Shown: positions 19,128 through 31,103 of the stretch, piece after piece | How positions within the stretch are numbered: position 1 is the first letter of the stretch | Layout of the letters: the number at the start of each line of letters is the position of its first letter | Assembly (NCBI GenBank): GCA_043228905.1 | Contig: JBHGNT010000009.1 | Location: 18,166,001-18,230,000 of the forward strand | Reading direction: 5' to 3' | DNA: 64,000 bases | Source: Azolla caroliniana | Taxonomy: Eukaryota > Polypodiophyta | The notes under the pieces: model-generated | Told to the model about the DNA's origin: nothing | What the model saw: only the letters and a program-made list of their open reading frames with translations | Databases searched by the model: none | Made by a program: the position numbers and the translations under genes

Positions 19128-21338
19128 ATGGCGTCCTCAAGCAACCAAGCGGGAGAGCTCGAAAGGATGATGCTAATCGTCGAGCAAATGATGAGATCTC
19201 GGGACAACGACGCGAGCATGGAGAAGGTTGTCGATCGTGTCGTAGAGATCGAGGGCCAATTCGATGGAAGGAACGTTACGAAGTTCCTTGATGCATATAG
19301 AAGGGAGATGAATCAGAGGGACGTTTCCGAGGCACGTCAAATTGCAAGCTTCAAGAGAGTTGTCACCAACAACATCCAAAGATGCGTCATCGAGCTTCAA
19401 GAAGGTAAGACAACATGGTCCGAGTTCGAGAAAACGATACTAGCGGAGTTCGTGACTGAAGACTCAACGAGGATGACTCGACATGCCCTGATGAAGTGGA
19501 TAGAGAAGAAGAATAAGAAGATGAGCGTCTCGAGGGTGTACGACGAATTCGACCAGATGTTTAGTCTTCTCCCCAATACGAACCAAGTGTTGCTTGAAGA
19601 GGACAAGACTTTGTACTTCTTGAAGGCCGTGGACATAAAGGATAGACGGGAGTTGGGGACTCTTCTCGAAGATGATACCCAAGCAAATGGGCTCGTAGCG
19701 GACTGGATCGCGGTGAAGCGGGCATGCAATAGGCTCGACAAGCATCGCCAATGGGTTGATGACACCAACTTGACGGGATCAACTACCACGGAGAAAGCAA
19801 GACCGCCGAAAGTAGCTGAGCCGCCAAGACAAAGTAACGTGGAAGAAAAGAAGATTGATGACGACATCATTGAAGAGCTAGCGAAGAAGTTCGAGAAGGT
19901 CACGCTAGCCAACATGAATCGTCGGGGCCCTAAAGGAAAAGAACCCTTTAGATGCGTGTGGTACGATAGCATGGACCACATGAGAAGGGATTGTGCGAGC
20001 CTTCGAGAGGCGATTCGACAAAATATCGTATACATAGAGGACAACATGATCTGCTCAAGCGAGACTAGAAGACCCCTACGGGTGAATTTCGGAAGAGGAG
20101 GGATGAAGAAATCTATGGAGGATGCCGATGCGACTCATGTGGATGCGATGCACTATGCTGCGTCGGCCGGAATAAGAGTTGGGAAAGACAAGACTGAAGC
20201 TGCTAGAGCGGGAGCAAAGTTTTGGACTTCCGTTCTCGAATATGAGAAGAAGGGAAAAGTCACATCGAACGAGGTAGAGCTTGCGGACCGAAGCGTGCAA
20301 AGCATAACCGGGTGGTCGAATCCGGTGGACGACAACACCATACTCGCAGAGGTGATGTGTGACAACCACGAGGTGTTCGTCGAAGAAAAGAGAAAGAGAA
20401 TAGAAGAGCAAGGGCCATCAAAAAGACATGAAACAAGGAACGCGAAAAAGAAGGACGATGCGGAGACGAGTCGACCTTTACAAACGGAGGAGCGAGAATC
20501 AAGCCGAAAAGGGGAGCCGAGCATACAAGTTGAAGAAACGGTTCGGCCCGTGAAGGTTGGTGTCGAAGACCCCGCTCGGAGGACAAGGACTATACCTACC
20601 TATAAGCTAAGGTCGGACATAGAGCAGACGACAGACCTAAAGAAGATTCTCGAAGAACGAGTTCTTGATAGCCACGTAACTTTGTCCTTGAGGGAATTGC
20701 TTGGCATTACGAAGAAGGAGTTCCATGACACGATCGTGGACCTTGTAAAGAGAAAGAGACAACAATCGGACGAGGAAGAAGAGAAGCCGCAAAAAGCAAA
20801 AACGAATGCCATAACGATGGCAAGAGACGAAGTCGATGAAGATATGGTGGACAGCCACTATAGTCGACCTCATTGGGCACGAGCGAGAACGGAGACGTCG
20901 GTGAAGATCAGGGAGAAGAAAGAGACCGTGGTAGCCTTGATCAACCACGGCTCAGAGATCAATCTCATGTCAACCGACTTCTACAAAAAAGGAAGATGGC
21001 CAATCAATACAAACCACGGATGGAAGATTCACGCGGCAACAAAGTCTACGGAGGACTTGTACGGAGCTTGTCCCAATATCAAAGTCACAATCGGGGATGT
21101 GGAGATGGAACAACACTTCTTCGTACAAGAATTGGCGTCGCATCCTGTCATCCTAGGGAAACCTTATATCACATCATCTCGGATGGAGACCAAAGTGTTC
21201 GATAATGGAGCAGCCTTCGCACGAATAAAGAGTCTTGACAACCAAAGATCGGTCCAATTCCTTACGGTGCGAGCCAATCATGAAAGGAATCGAGATAGTC
21301 TCGGAGGCGATCCTCGGATTTTTAGAGCAGACTATTGA
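19128..21338 (+). pseudogene. Gypsy-3 Gag and protease
   Basis: The natural start is ATG 19128 (MASSSNQAGELERMM). The capsid-like region follows (FLDAYRREMNQRDVSEARQI, WSEFEKTILAEF). The nucleocapsid zinc knuckle is damaged: CVWYDSMDHMRRDC has Tyr in place of the second Cys of the CCHC motif. A charged linker leads to an aspartic-protease-like region (VVALINHGSEINLMS, then HPVILGKPYI), where the catalytic Asp-Thr/Ser-Gly is Asn-His-Gly. The Cys-to-Tyr and Asp-to-Asn changes fit single G-to-A transitions, as expected from cytosine methylation damage. The frame is otherwise open for over 730 codons. Confidence 0.85.
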
Positions 21339-23153
21339 AGCATGGGGCACAAATAGTCCGAGCAATCACAAGACCCCACAAGAAAGAAGAGTGCGTGGAT
21401 TGCGAGGAGAAGCAACATGTGTCACACCTAGTGGCGCATGTAAACTAGTACTACCCGACAAGAAGCACAAGCGCCGGATACAAGAATTCGAGAAGATACT
21501 GAAAGAAGAAAACATAATAGAAGAAGGAGAGTTTGTGACTCATATTATGGAAGAAGCCTCATTTAACGACACCATCGGCGAAATCGAGGACATCGTGGAC
21601 TTGAGCTATTTTCACAACCAACGCGTGATTTCAGTTAACTCCATCAACATGTACGCTATCATCGATGAATACCGTCGTGGCATCTCGATGAAGGAAGCTG
21701 GCAACAACACGAAATATAAAACGGTGGATAAGAAGATCAAGCCAGTTGCGGCTCCGCTACCGGAAGATAACTGGCAAAAGATGAAGGAAGTCGCTAATGA
21801 TCCAAGCTTAAGAGATCCGAAGAAGATAGGTCATGTCTTCACCAAAGAGACGAAGGGGAAGCTACGAGTTGGAAAGGAGGATTTCCTTCTCCCTGAAGAG
21901 GAGCGAATGTTTCGCGATATGCTTGAGAGACACGGGAAGGCTTTTGCATTCTTCCCACGAGAAATCGGATGCGCCGACCCAAAAGTTATAGAGCCGATGG
22001 TGATCTTCACGGTGCCTCATGTGCCTTGGAATTTGAAACCGATACCGGTTCCGAGAGCACACCTTCCGAAGCTGATCGAGCTCTTAAAGGAGAAGGTGAG
22101 TATGGGAATTCTAGAACCGTCGAATGCTCCTTATTCCAATAGGTGGTTCACGGTGCCGAAGAAGAATGGATCATTGTGATTCATCCAAGATCTTCAACCC
22201 TCAACAAGGTGACAATTTGAAATGCCGGAATCGGTCCAAGCGTGGACGAATTTGCCGAAGCGTTTGCGGGCCGGTCCATCTACTCCATTGGCGATCTCTA
22301 CTCCGGATATGACCAATTCCAATTGGCAATCGACAGTCGGGACATTACAACCATGAGGACTCCGATCGGGCTTGTGCGGATGTGTACCTTACCCCAAGGC
22401 GCAACGAACTTGGTGGCTCATATGGTGAATGCCATGAATAAAGTCTTGAAGGATTGCATCCCGGACATCACGATGCCATTCTTGGATGATATTCCGATAA
22501 AAGGATGTTCGCATGAGGAGAAAGATGAATCGAAAGATAAGGAAGGTTGTAGAAATTTCGTTGCGGATCATATGAAAGATTGCGAGAAGGTGCTTCAAAG
22601 GCTCAAAGATGCGAATTTGACATTTTCGGGAGAAAAATCCGCATTCGGGCAACCGGAGATCTTGGTGGTAGGTCACTTGTGTGGAGCATACGGCCGGAAG
22701 CCCTCGCCATCCAAAGTGAACGCAATCCAAGACATGAAAGAAGAATGCAAAAACCAAATGGAGGTTCGAAGGTTCCTTGGAGCGTGCGTGTTTTATCATA
22801 TATGGATTCCTCACTACGCTCATGTCGCCGAACCGTTATATGGACTACTAAAGAAAAGAATGAAGTTCGAATGGCGAGACGAGCACACAAATGCGATGCG
22901 AAGATTAAAGAAACTACTTCTTGAAGCTCCGGCACTAAGGAAGGCCGACTATGCCGAAGGGAAACCAATTTACGTGACCGTAGATACGAGCCCAATCGGA
23001 ATCGGGTGGGTCATCAATCAAGAAGGTGAAGATAATGCGCGATATGCCGTCCGGTTCGGAGCAAAGGTTCTCACCGAACGGCAACAAAGATATGCCCAAG
23101 TCAAGCGGGAACTTTGGGGTATTGTGTCGGTAGTGAAGACGGACAAAGATTAG
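21239..23153 (+). pseudogene. Gypsy-3 reverse transcriptase and RNase H start
   Basis: Two frames. 21235-22179 overlaps the end of gag and carries the RT entry (FTVPHVPWNLKPIPVPRAHL, MGILEPSNAPYSNRWFTVPK), stopping at a TGA after KKNGSL. After a frameshift, 22242-23153 continues with GDLYSGYDQFQLAI, the catalytic FLDDIPIKG (Asp-Asp present), and RT thumb/connection (FLGACVFYHIWIPHYAHVAEPLY). RNase H begins at VTVDTSPIGIGWV with its first Asp and continues to QVKRELWGIV with Glu. A stop follows at 23151. Confidence 0.88.
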
Positions 23154-23168
23154 CTGATCGGGTCAGAA

Positions 23169-23495
23169 GTGATAATAGAGACAGATTGTCTCCCAATTCT
23201 CGGAATGGTCTCGGGATGTGCGACCCCAGATCTTGCTATGCTAAGGTGGATCGCCTACATCAAGTCTTTAAACCCAGAGATCTGTCACATTGCAGGGAAG
23301 AAGAACGCCATGGCTGACATGCTGTCGAGGGCAAGATTTTCAAACGGAAGTAACATGGTTTCGGAGGATGAAGATGTCGCCCTCGACTTCTTTAAGATGG
23401 CTCAATTCTCGGCGGAAGACCAGGACACGCAAACCCTCCATGTCTTCAATGAGAACGAGTATGAAGAGAGTGGTTACTCATCGATAGATTCCTAA
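23169..23495 (+). pseudogene. Gypsy-3 RNase H end
   Basis: Same frame as the previous block after a stop. IIETDCLPILGMVSG supplies the third RNase H acidic residue, then HIAGKKNAMADMLSR, the typical close of Gypsy RNase H before integrase. An acidic spacer follows. Confidence 0.8.
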
Positions 23496-23500
23496 GAACA

Positions 23501-24807
23501 TTGACGACAGATGCTTCGTTGACAAAGGAGGACGCCCTACGAATCCGAAAGAAAGCTTACCGATACTTCTTGAAGGGAGGATTCCTTTGGCGACATCCAA
23601 AAAGAAGGACAGGAATACCACGTCGAGTGGTGGTAAAGAAAGAAGAGCAAGAGACGTTGATGACCGAATTCCACGAGAGTGCTTGGGCAGGTTATAGAGG
23701 AACATGGGCAATGTTCGAAAAGTTGAAGGAGAAGTATTGGTGGCCAAGCATGTACAAAGATGTACTCCATTTCGTGTCCACATGCGAAACTTGCTAAATA
23801 TATTCAAATATACGTCATCGTGATGAGTTACAGCCGACATACCCACTCACCATACACTTCAAATGGATGGTGGATCTGGTCTCGATGCCAATGGGAGTGG
23901 GACAAATGAAGTACTTAGCGCTGGCAAGGGAAGACTTGACAAATCAAGTGGAAGGACGAGCCTTGACAAATAAGACGACTTCAGCCGTTTGTAAATTTCT
24001 GCTTGAAGAGGTTGTTTGCCGATATGGATGTGTAGGAAAGATAGTGGCCGACCGAGGGAGTTGGACGCGCACGAAGCGACGGAGCTCTTCGAAAGACTAG
24101 GCGTGAAGCTCTCCCTCACGACTGCCTACAATCCGGAAGCGAATGGGAAGATCGAGCGAGAGCATGGACCTATCGTTAAAGCCATCGTACGGGCATGCAA
24201 CAGTCGAGTCGGGAATTGGCCACGACTATTACCCTATGCCTTGTGGGCCGATAGAACGACACATAGCTCGGTGACAGGGTATATGCCGACGGAGCTTATG
24301 TATGGACAAAAGCCGATTATGCCCATCGAAAGGACGATCGCCTCATGGGTAGCGATACCGTGGGAGAACCAGATGAGCCGAGAAGAGTTATTAATGGCGC
24401 GGATAAGGCAACTTGAAAGAAGACTTGAAGATTTAGAAAAAGTGTGAAGGATGATGGAGGCAGCCCGAGTAAAGAACAAAGTTCGGTTCGACAACACGCA
24501 TCGACTTCATCCCAAGAAGATTGAAGAAGGGGATTGGGTTTTGGTTTACGACAGCACCCTTGACAATCAACACAGTACAACAAGGAAGTTTGCAAGAAGA
24601 TGGTTCGGGCCGTATGTGGTGACAAGTGCCAACGATAATGCCACATACCACCTTGCGGAACTAGACGGATCAAGGTTGGTTGTACCCATTGCGGGAAAAA
24701 GACTAAATATTTTCAAGAAAAGACAAGACAAGGATCCTGACCTCGATCACCTCGACGATGAACATAATAAGGCAGATGTAAATGAAGACATGGAGGAATC
24801 TAATTGA
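23501..24807 (+). pseudogene. Gypsy-3 integrase
   Basis: Three pieces. 23501-23797 has the zinc domain (HESAWAGYRGTWAMFEKLKE then FVSTCETC), with the second His replaced by Tyr. After a stop, 23867-24100 has the first catalytic Asp (WMVDLVSMPMG) and the second (VADRG) before a frameshift. 24016-24447 has YNPEANGKIEREHG with the catalytic Glu. After a stop, 24451-24807 is the C-terminal region (DWVLVYDSTLDNQHS, KFARRWFGPYVVTSANDN, ELDGSRLVVPIAGKRLNIF). All three acidic catalytic residues are visible but not in one frame. Confidence 0.88.
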
Positions 24808-24879
24808 TCACTGTAGCCGAAATCTCACTTTCTCTCTTCTTGGCACGTACCGGAGGACGTGCGTTTTGGTGGCGGTGGA

Positions 24880-25964
24880 TGTCGTGAAGATTTTCGACAA
24901 TAGTGTGAAAATCCCATAAAACGTACAAAATCGAGTATGAATCACATAATACAATAATTGTGAAGATAACATTTTAAATAAATTTAAGTACAAAATGATG
25001 GAGGTTTCGAATGCACTTTATTACACGAGAAACGGACAACTAAATGTCAAGATATGAGGGTATAAAGTTTGTGAAAGGAAAAGAGAAAATTGTGAGATAT
25101 CCCACATAGGCACGACAAATACGGCTCTCATCATATATAAGGTAGAGCAAAAGATATTATCTTTGTGTCTATGTGTGGAGCATAGAGAGTTCAAGGTAAC
25201 TTGAATTAAGAGTAGAGGTGGGCTAGCTACTCGTAAAAGGTTTTGGCCAACCAAAACCGGACCGGCGATGGAGCCGGTGATCCGACGGCATCCGGTGCCA
25301 GTGAGACACCGGTGTCCAACGGCAATCCGGCGACGGCGCCGGCACCGGTATCCGGCGCCGGTGAGACGACGGCATCCGACGAACCGGCGTCAGGCGACTA
25401 GATATATAAATATATATACATATACAAGGAGGGCAAGTAAGGATTCGAACCTTGCACCTCCGAGTTAGGAGTCAATTGGCTTACCATTAAGCCATGCCAT
25501 TTAGTTAAATTTATATTTCTATCATTGTACTTTTACGTGTAAATTCTCATACATGAGAGCTAAAATGAGTGACATGGTTATCATGCACCACATGTAATAC
25601 ATAAGCGCCAAATGGCAAGCATGCATTTTATGCATGTCTTATACCCTCACATGCATCATATGCATGAGAGGATCTATAAAAGAAGGAGGGGGGAGGAGAA
25701 AAAACACGTTATTTTTAGGTTATGAAATTAAGAAGAAGAAATTCATTATCAAATTGATCGTGTAACTTGTTTCTTAAATCTAAAGATAAAAGTTCAATCA
25801 ATCTCTCTCAATTGTTTAATCTCAACTTCTCTCTTTCCCAATCTATCTTAAGTACTTTCTCGCTAAAGCTTGCGCCAAAGCTTGTACCGACTTTGAATCC
25901 TTCCGGTCCAGAACCCCAGTGGTTCCGCCTCACGATCCGCGTGTAGTGACGGATCTTCACGACA
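24880..25964 (+). repeat. Gypsy-3 3' LTR (1085 bp)
   Basis: Same ends and content as the 5' LTR with a shorter GC-rich minisatellite (about 25255-25400). TATAAA at 25675. Preceded by GGTGGCGGTGGA (24868-24879), a purine-rich candidate plus-strand primer. Right target duplication CCGT at 25965-25968. Confidence 0.95.
25436..25503 (-). other. tRNA-like module in Gypsy-3 3' LTR
   Basis: Same module as at 18530-18598. Here the T arm pairs better (CAAGG-TTCGAAT-CCTTA), indicating that the 5' copy is the mutated one. Confidence 0.65.
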
Positions 25965-27270
25965 CCGTCTCCAACATTCTATACTTTTTCTTGGACCTTC
26001 TACAATGTATCCCCATGATAACCCCTTACTTGATCTAATTAGTTGATTAGATTCATCCTTGATGCATGGGTTCCATAGGATACGTTGGTTGAGCTAGGCA
26101 GGTTCGGAACTCAGTTGATCGCACTTGAGCCCTCGTCTAATGTCACACCATGCCTTCCACATGGATGCACTGAATCTATCCTCCAATTGGCGGGAGAAAC
26201 TAGGTTTGAGATCCATGTTTAGAATCCATCCTGTTTGGGGGGCACAATTGACCCCTTTTCGTGGCCTAAAGTAGGCGGAACGTAACCGAAGTAGCATATT
26301 CCAACAATCATTTCCTAGTTGGAGTCCTCGCACCACAAATCTGGCAAGTAAGGCTTTTGATTGTGAGAGGGAATCAATAAGACCCAATCCCTCTCTTGAC
26401 TTAGGTGTTGTGAGTATAGGCCACGCCACCTTGGCATGAGTTACATGATCTTCCTTACCAGACCAAATGTAGTTGCGTACTAGTCGTTGAATCTGATGCA
26501 TACTTTCCTGGGAGATTGTCCAATATGATAGACTGTACCATGTTGTTGCGAATAGTACTTGGTTTGCCACTATGATGCAACCCGCTAGCGACAATTTTTT
26601 CGAACTCCAATTTATCAACTTTTGTCGAATGGAATGGATAGCGGGTGCAATCATAGTCTCCGACGATATGTTGAAACCAATTTGGAAACCCAAATATTTG
26701 GTGCTCACTCCTTGATTGATCCATTTGAAAGCGGGATGTGGGTGCCACGTAGGATGTGTTTCATGAGAAAGCCATATTGCACAGATTTGTGCCAATTGAT
26801 CATGGCATTGGATCTCTTGCAAAATACAACTACCCCACTTTCGAGCTTTTGTAGGTTTTCCAAGTCCCCTTGCAAGTAGACCGTTGTGTCATTTGCAAAT
26901 TCTTTATCCAGGATGCTTTGGTGAGAATGAGGCATGGGAAGACCACGTAGGTTGAGATGCCGCGAGTTGAGAAAGCAAGAGAGTGCTTCGGCATATAATA
27001 GAAATAAGGATGGAGCTAGTGGGCATCCTTGTCGTATAGATCGGGATATTCAGAAAAGGGGCCCCTTTTACCTGCCAGTGAAACTCAACTACTGCCGTTC
27101 CTATAAAGTCCGGCAATGCGTTTGATCCATGACTCTTTAAAGCCGAGTTTCCCCATCACACTTTCGAGAAAGTTCCAGCATACCCTGTCATATGCTTTCT
27201 CAAAATCTAGTAGCACCGCCGCTACCTTGTTGTTGGTACGCTTTGCAAGGGCTACCACTTTCGAGACTAT
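25965..27270 (-). mobile_element. LINE reverse transcriptase piece
   Basis: Minus-strand frames encode a non-LTR RT: VAAVLLDFEKAYDRVCWNFL (27250-27190 region), then FANDTTVYLQGDLENLQKL, where the catalytic FADD is FAND, and VSTKYLGFQIGFNI and LAGCIIVANQVLFATTWYSL (26094-26822). This is the downstream RT/thumb order of plant LINEs. The 5' end, including endonuclease and ORF1, is missing. The element continues left across Gypsy-3 to 17915. It is the oldest layer of the nest. Confidence 0.85.
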
Positions 27271-27300
27271 TAACAATATATAACAAACACTTTCACTCAT

Positions 27301-28617
27301 AGTCACTCTGCGTTTATGGCTCTTGCTGCCCCCTGCTATGGCGATTGGTATGGCCAGAGCGCATCCCTGAAGGCCTCCACCACTTCTGCTGCTGCCGCAG
27401 CCCCGCTCCTCTTCTCTGCCAACATTTACATTATAAGTAAGATCTTGAGCAACATCAGGTAGCATTGGTGAATGAGATCTTGAGCATGACGTTGGAGAAA
27501 AAGATATTGTTTGACTACCTCCTTCACTTCAGGAAAGAGTATCTAGATTACCTCAAAACCTTTTGGCCATGGTTATTCAGCACAATTCAATATTCTATAT
27601 GTCAATAAAAGGGGGCTGATTTGTGTTTTTTTCTGAAAGAGCTTATGATGGGACTAATTTGATTCACAAGAATGAATCAATCCTTCTCAAAGAGCAGTAT
27701 GTTGGCCTAATGAATGGTAAAAAGCCTCCAAATTTTGAAGAAAAGAGGTTCATAGAATGAAGTATTTGTTTACATAAGAACAATACTAATGTTGCAACCA
27801 CGAAAGTGTTGTCCCCTGCAGATGAAGATGCTGAACTTCATGCTCTGGTGTAAGAATATCAAGGAAGAAGATGTGGATCATTACTTTTACATTAATTTTT
27901 CTGTTTTAGTCAATGCTGTCAAAATTCATTTTCATCCATTCTTAAAGGAAGCTTTTGGACGTTTGTAGTTATAAACATGTTTGGAAACTAAAAATCTTAT
28001 GGAATTCTTACCAGATAAAAAAAAACAGAGTGCTGTGAAGCTGGAATGTGTACCAAAAATTGCACTTCAATCCTTCGGAGGCTGGGAATTTGTCTTCTTC
28101 CCAAGCCCTTTGTATGCATGTATGCAAGAAGAACTTACTGGTTACCCTCCACTAAGCTGAATTACATCTGAAACCAAAGATGAGATGCTCCTGTGCTGGA
28201 ATGTCACTTCAAAACTCAACCCATGCAATAGGGGCTACCTCAACAAACAAAGGCTTTTAGCTAGGAGGGGGGCTATGCAAATTTAGAAGGCTCAAGCAGA
28301 TGCATCATTACTTTTTATGCATGTTGTTGGCATTCATTACTTTACTTCTTGGTATTGGGTTGAAAGCCAAAAGAACAGGATATGACCCACAACCAGATGA
28401 GATTATCAATAGTGTTCTCTTTGTGTTAGAAACCTCATCATACTACGTCTCTCTTGTGGTGTTTGTCAACCCATTGGCTAAGTTTCGACATTCAGCCATG
28501 CTGGCTAGAAATTTAGCCAAACTAGACCCCACTATAATTGTCAAAAACCAGCCTACGAAACAAGTCAAGGTTACAAATATGGGGGATGTCAGTTTATCGA
28601 CATTTTTCAAAAATTAA
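27301..28617 (+). pseudogene. Decayed plant gene fragment, PORR-like
   Basis: On plus, 27468-27760 reads in one frame, with three internal stops, PPSLQERVSRLPQNLLAMVI, QHNSIFYMSIKGG, FFSERAYDGTNLIHKNESIL and LLKEQYVGLMNG. This resembles the later part of the plant organelle RNA recognition (PORR) domain of nuclear-encoded organelle splicing factors, which has a run of the type FYxSxKGG..T.VLREAY.....L..K. I recognise it from memory, so it is tentative. Further fragments without a recognised domain follow (for example KLECVPKIALQSFGG near 28040, and a 105-codon frame 28300-28617). Stops and shifts throughout make it a pseudogene. Confidence 0.4.
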
Positions 28618-28618
28618 A

Positions 28619-28827
28619 GGTCTTAATCTATGAGGTGGCTTTACAATGTGAAATATTCAACATGGGTTTACAAGCATAAACTGCAGGACTATTCCATATG
28701 GGTTGAATGGGTGGTAAGTGGATGTGGAATCTATTGTTTGTTGGTGTGGTGGAGTGAGGCAGTGAGGAAGTAAACTGTTTGCATTTTGGGTGTCCTTGTG
28801 CAGATCATTGAATGTGAATGATGATCT
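28619..28827. repeat. Dispersed duplicated segment, copy 2
   Basis: Direct copy of 15-225, starting right after the stop of the short frame ending at 28617. Confidence 0.85.
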
Positions 28828-28849
28828 CCATGATCTGGTGTTGGGATGG

Positions 28850-30300
28850 CCTATGTGCACTCACAATCTTTGTCAGCAGCATTCCTTTTGACAGCTCTCA
28901 GAATATCTACACAGTGTTTCTTGCTCCCGAACTCAATGCCATTATGCCACTTAACAGCTCATTATGCTTCAGTCTCTAGTTGATATGAGGAAATTTTGAG
29001 CTGGCCTATTGTTATACGAGCTACCATGGGTTATAAGAACATCAATGTACAGCAGTTTCTTAGGAAGCAATCCTTTGAGAAGCTCAAGAAATGATCTTTG
29101 CAGCGGTCCATATGATCCAAGTCTTTTGGGTGTGGAATGACCATAGATCTTATCGCAATACCATGTTTTTCTCATTATCTTTGAGAAGCATAAATTACTG
29201 GCAGAGTTTTTTATGTTTGGCTCGTTATTGTCACCATTTCCATTGATTCATTTCAACTAATTCTTTGAGATGACATGGTTCAAATCTGATTGCCGAAGAA
29301 TAATCCTTTTACCGTTGTATAGAATTCAGCTAATTCAGTTTGAATGATCTTTGTGGGATATACTTATGACAACATGACGGAGTAGTTGCTATAGTTTGAT
29401 AGTTTTTGATGCGGAGGGCCTGAAGCCCACATGAAGGGGTTTACATAGTAATGAGTAACCATACTTTGGCATCCAGTTAAGAAGGAAAGGGATTACATAA
29501 ATTGATTTGAAGTCGTTGAACATAAGCACTTCGAAGTGCTTGACCATAAGTACTATCTAGCCACGTGTTTACATTTGCTTGAGCATATTTTTTGACTAGT
29601 GTCTGCATTATTGCAGAGAATTATCTTAATTATGTATTAACTTGTTCTTGTTGGTGAAATATTTAAGGATTAAAGTTAAATGCATAGAAAATTTTAGATT
29701 AGGAATAGAATTTATATTCGTTTTACAATCTGATGAGCGATTTATATGTATTTCAGCAACTGATAAGAGCATGTCTTCGGTTAGGAATGGTACTGTTTTG
29801 CTGGCGTTACCATTACTATTTAATAATGTAAATGATTGATACACAGATTTATCACACAAAGGAATATTAGATGGTAATAAAGAAGTGTTTGTGTATTTTA
29901 TTGGCTTCTCATAAAATTAGAAAGCTATTCGCATACAATAACAACCCAACACATGAACTGTGGTTTCAGATAACACAGTCCGAGGCCAAAATATGAGTGC
30001 ATGTGAAGAAAAAGAAGGATATGAGTTTTAAACCAAAATCTTGCTTTGAAGAACAAAAAGCATTCGCAGACCATAAACATCATAATAATTACATATGGGA
30101 AAAACGAAGAGGGAAAAGGAAAGATGTAATAAGCGTAAGTTCAAATTCACTGACCATTACCAATCCCATACGGAAAAACGAGAATAGGATAAAAGAAAGA
30201 TGTATGTAATAAGGTCCAACCGACTCGTGATTAATGATCCCAAGGCCAAATTAGAAGCAAAGGTTGCTGGGGTGAGATAAGAGACTAAGGAAACCATAAA
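28850..30300. other. Intergenic, no gene seen
   Basis: AT-rich, no supported gene; short frames only. Confidence 0.6.
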
Positions 30301-30319
30301 TGGTGATGTTTCTGGCAGC

Positions 30320-30955
30320 TTAATCGGAGATATCAATGGTGCGTACAGCAGTTTTTGGCTCAGGTGGTGTAAACTTGGGGACAGTGACTGTTAGCACACC
30401 GTTCTCCATGGCTGCCTTCACTTCCTCCACTTTGGTATTCTCTGGGAGCTTGAAACGGCGGAGGAAGCTTCCCTGTGAGCGCTCCACCCTGTGCCACCTG
30501 TCGGTAGAAGATGTCTCCTCTTTCTTGCGCTCACCACTGATCTGCAGTACACGCCCTTCTTCCACCTGCACCTTCACTTCCTGCTTGCTCAGACCTGATT
30601 AGCACACAATGCCAAGGGAGTCAGGACTACCGTACCATAATTTGGAAGAGAAAAGTACTCAGCTGGAATAATAGTAAGTCTAGTTAAACCAAATGGTTAG
30701 AGAAAATTCAGGCAGGGTTTAGTTACCAGGTAAATTAGCCTTGAAGATGTGGGAGTCGGGGGTCTCCTTCCAATCCACCTGCGTGTTGGCAACCGCTGCA
30801 ACATCTCGAGCAAATCCGGGATGGTCAGGGAAAGATGAGACAGTCCAAGCAGAAGAGAGCGGGAAAGAGGGGAAGATGAGGGAGTCGGAGAAGATAGAGT
30901 CGAGGGGATCTTCTGATGCTTTGCGATTGCCACGTCCGAAGAAGGAAACAGCCAT
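30320..30955 (-). CDS. Class I small heat-shock protein, sHSP-1
   Basis: ATP-independent holdase chaperone of the cytosol. Exon 1 is 30955-30727 and exon 2 is 30594-30320; the intron begins GTAACT and ends AATCAG, splitting the Gly of LPG|LSKQE (phase 1). The product is 167 aa. The N-terminal arm [20 protein letters not shown] is of the class I style. The alpha-crystallin domain runs from [18 protein letters not shown] through [32 protein letters not shown] and [11 protein letters not shown]. The tail ends AVRTIDISD, containing the I-x-I oligomerisation motif. The frame is exact across the junction (229+275 bases). Upstream are a TATA box and strong heat-shock elements. It forms a head-to-head pair with sHSP-2. 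Confidence 0.95.
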
Positions 30956-31103
30956 TGCCGAGAGCGATTCTTGTCCTGAGAAGAAGAAGAAGAAGATTCT
31001 CTGTGTATCTGTGGGTTAAAATGGCTAGTTGTTAAATGCTAGATGACTGAGATGATGTGTTTGCAGAAGACTGGATATGGCGATGGAGGCGATGAGCTCT
31101 TTC

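Larger units (their letters stand above)
17916..25964 (+). mobile_element. Gypsy-3: full-length inactivated LTR retrotransposon
   Basis: LTRs 17916-19060 and 24880-25964 have a perfect 12-base terminal inverted repeat (TGTCGTGAAGAT / ATCTTCACGACA) and are flanked by the 4-bp duplication CCGT. Interior order is Gag, protease, reverse transcriptase, RNase H, integrase, the Ty3/Gypsy order. Coding is broken by several stops and frameshifts, and some key residues are altered. The two LTRs differ by only scattered substitutions apart from a variable GC-rich minisatellite, so insertion is younger than the extent of coding decay would suggest. Confidence 0.95.
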
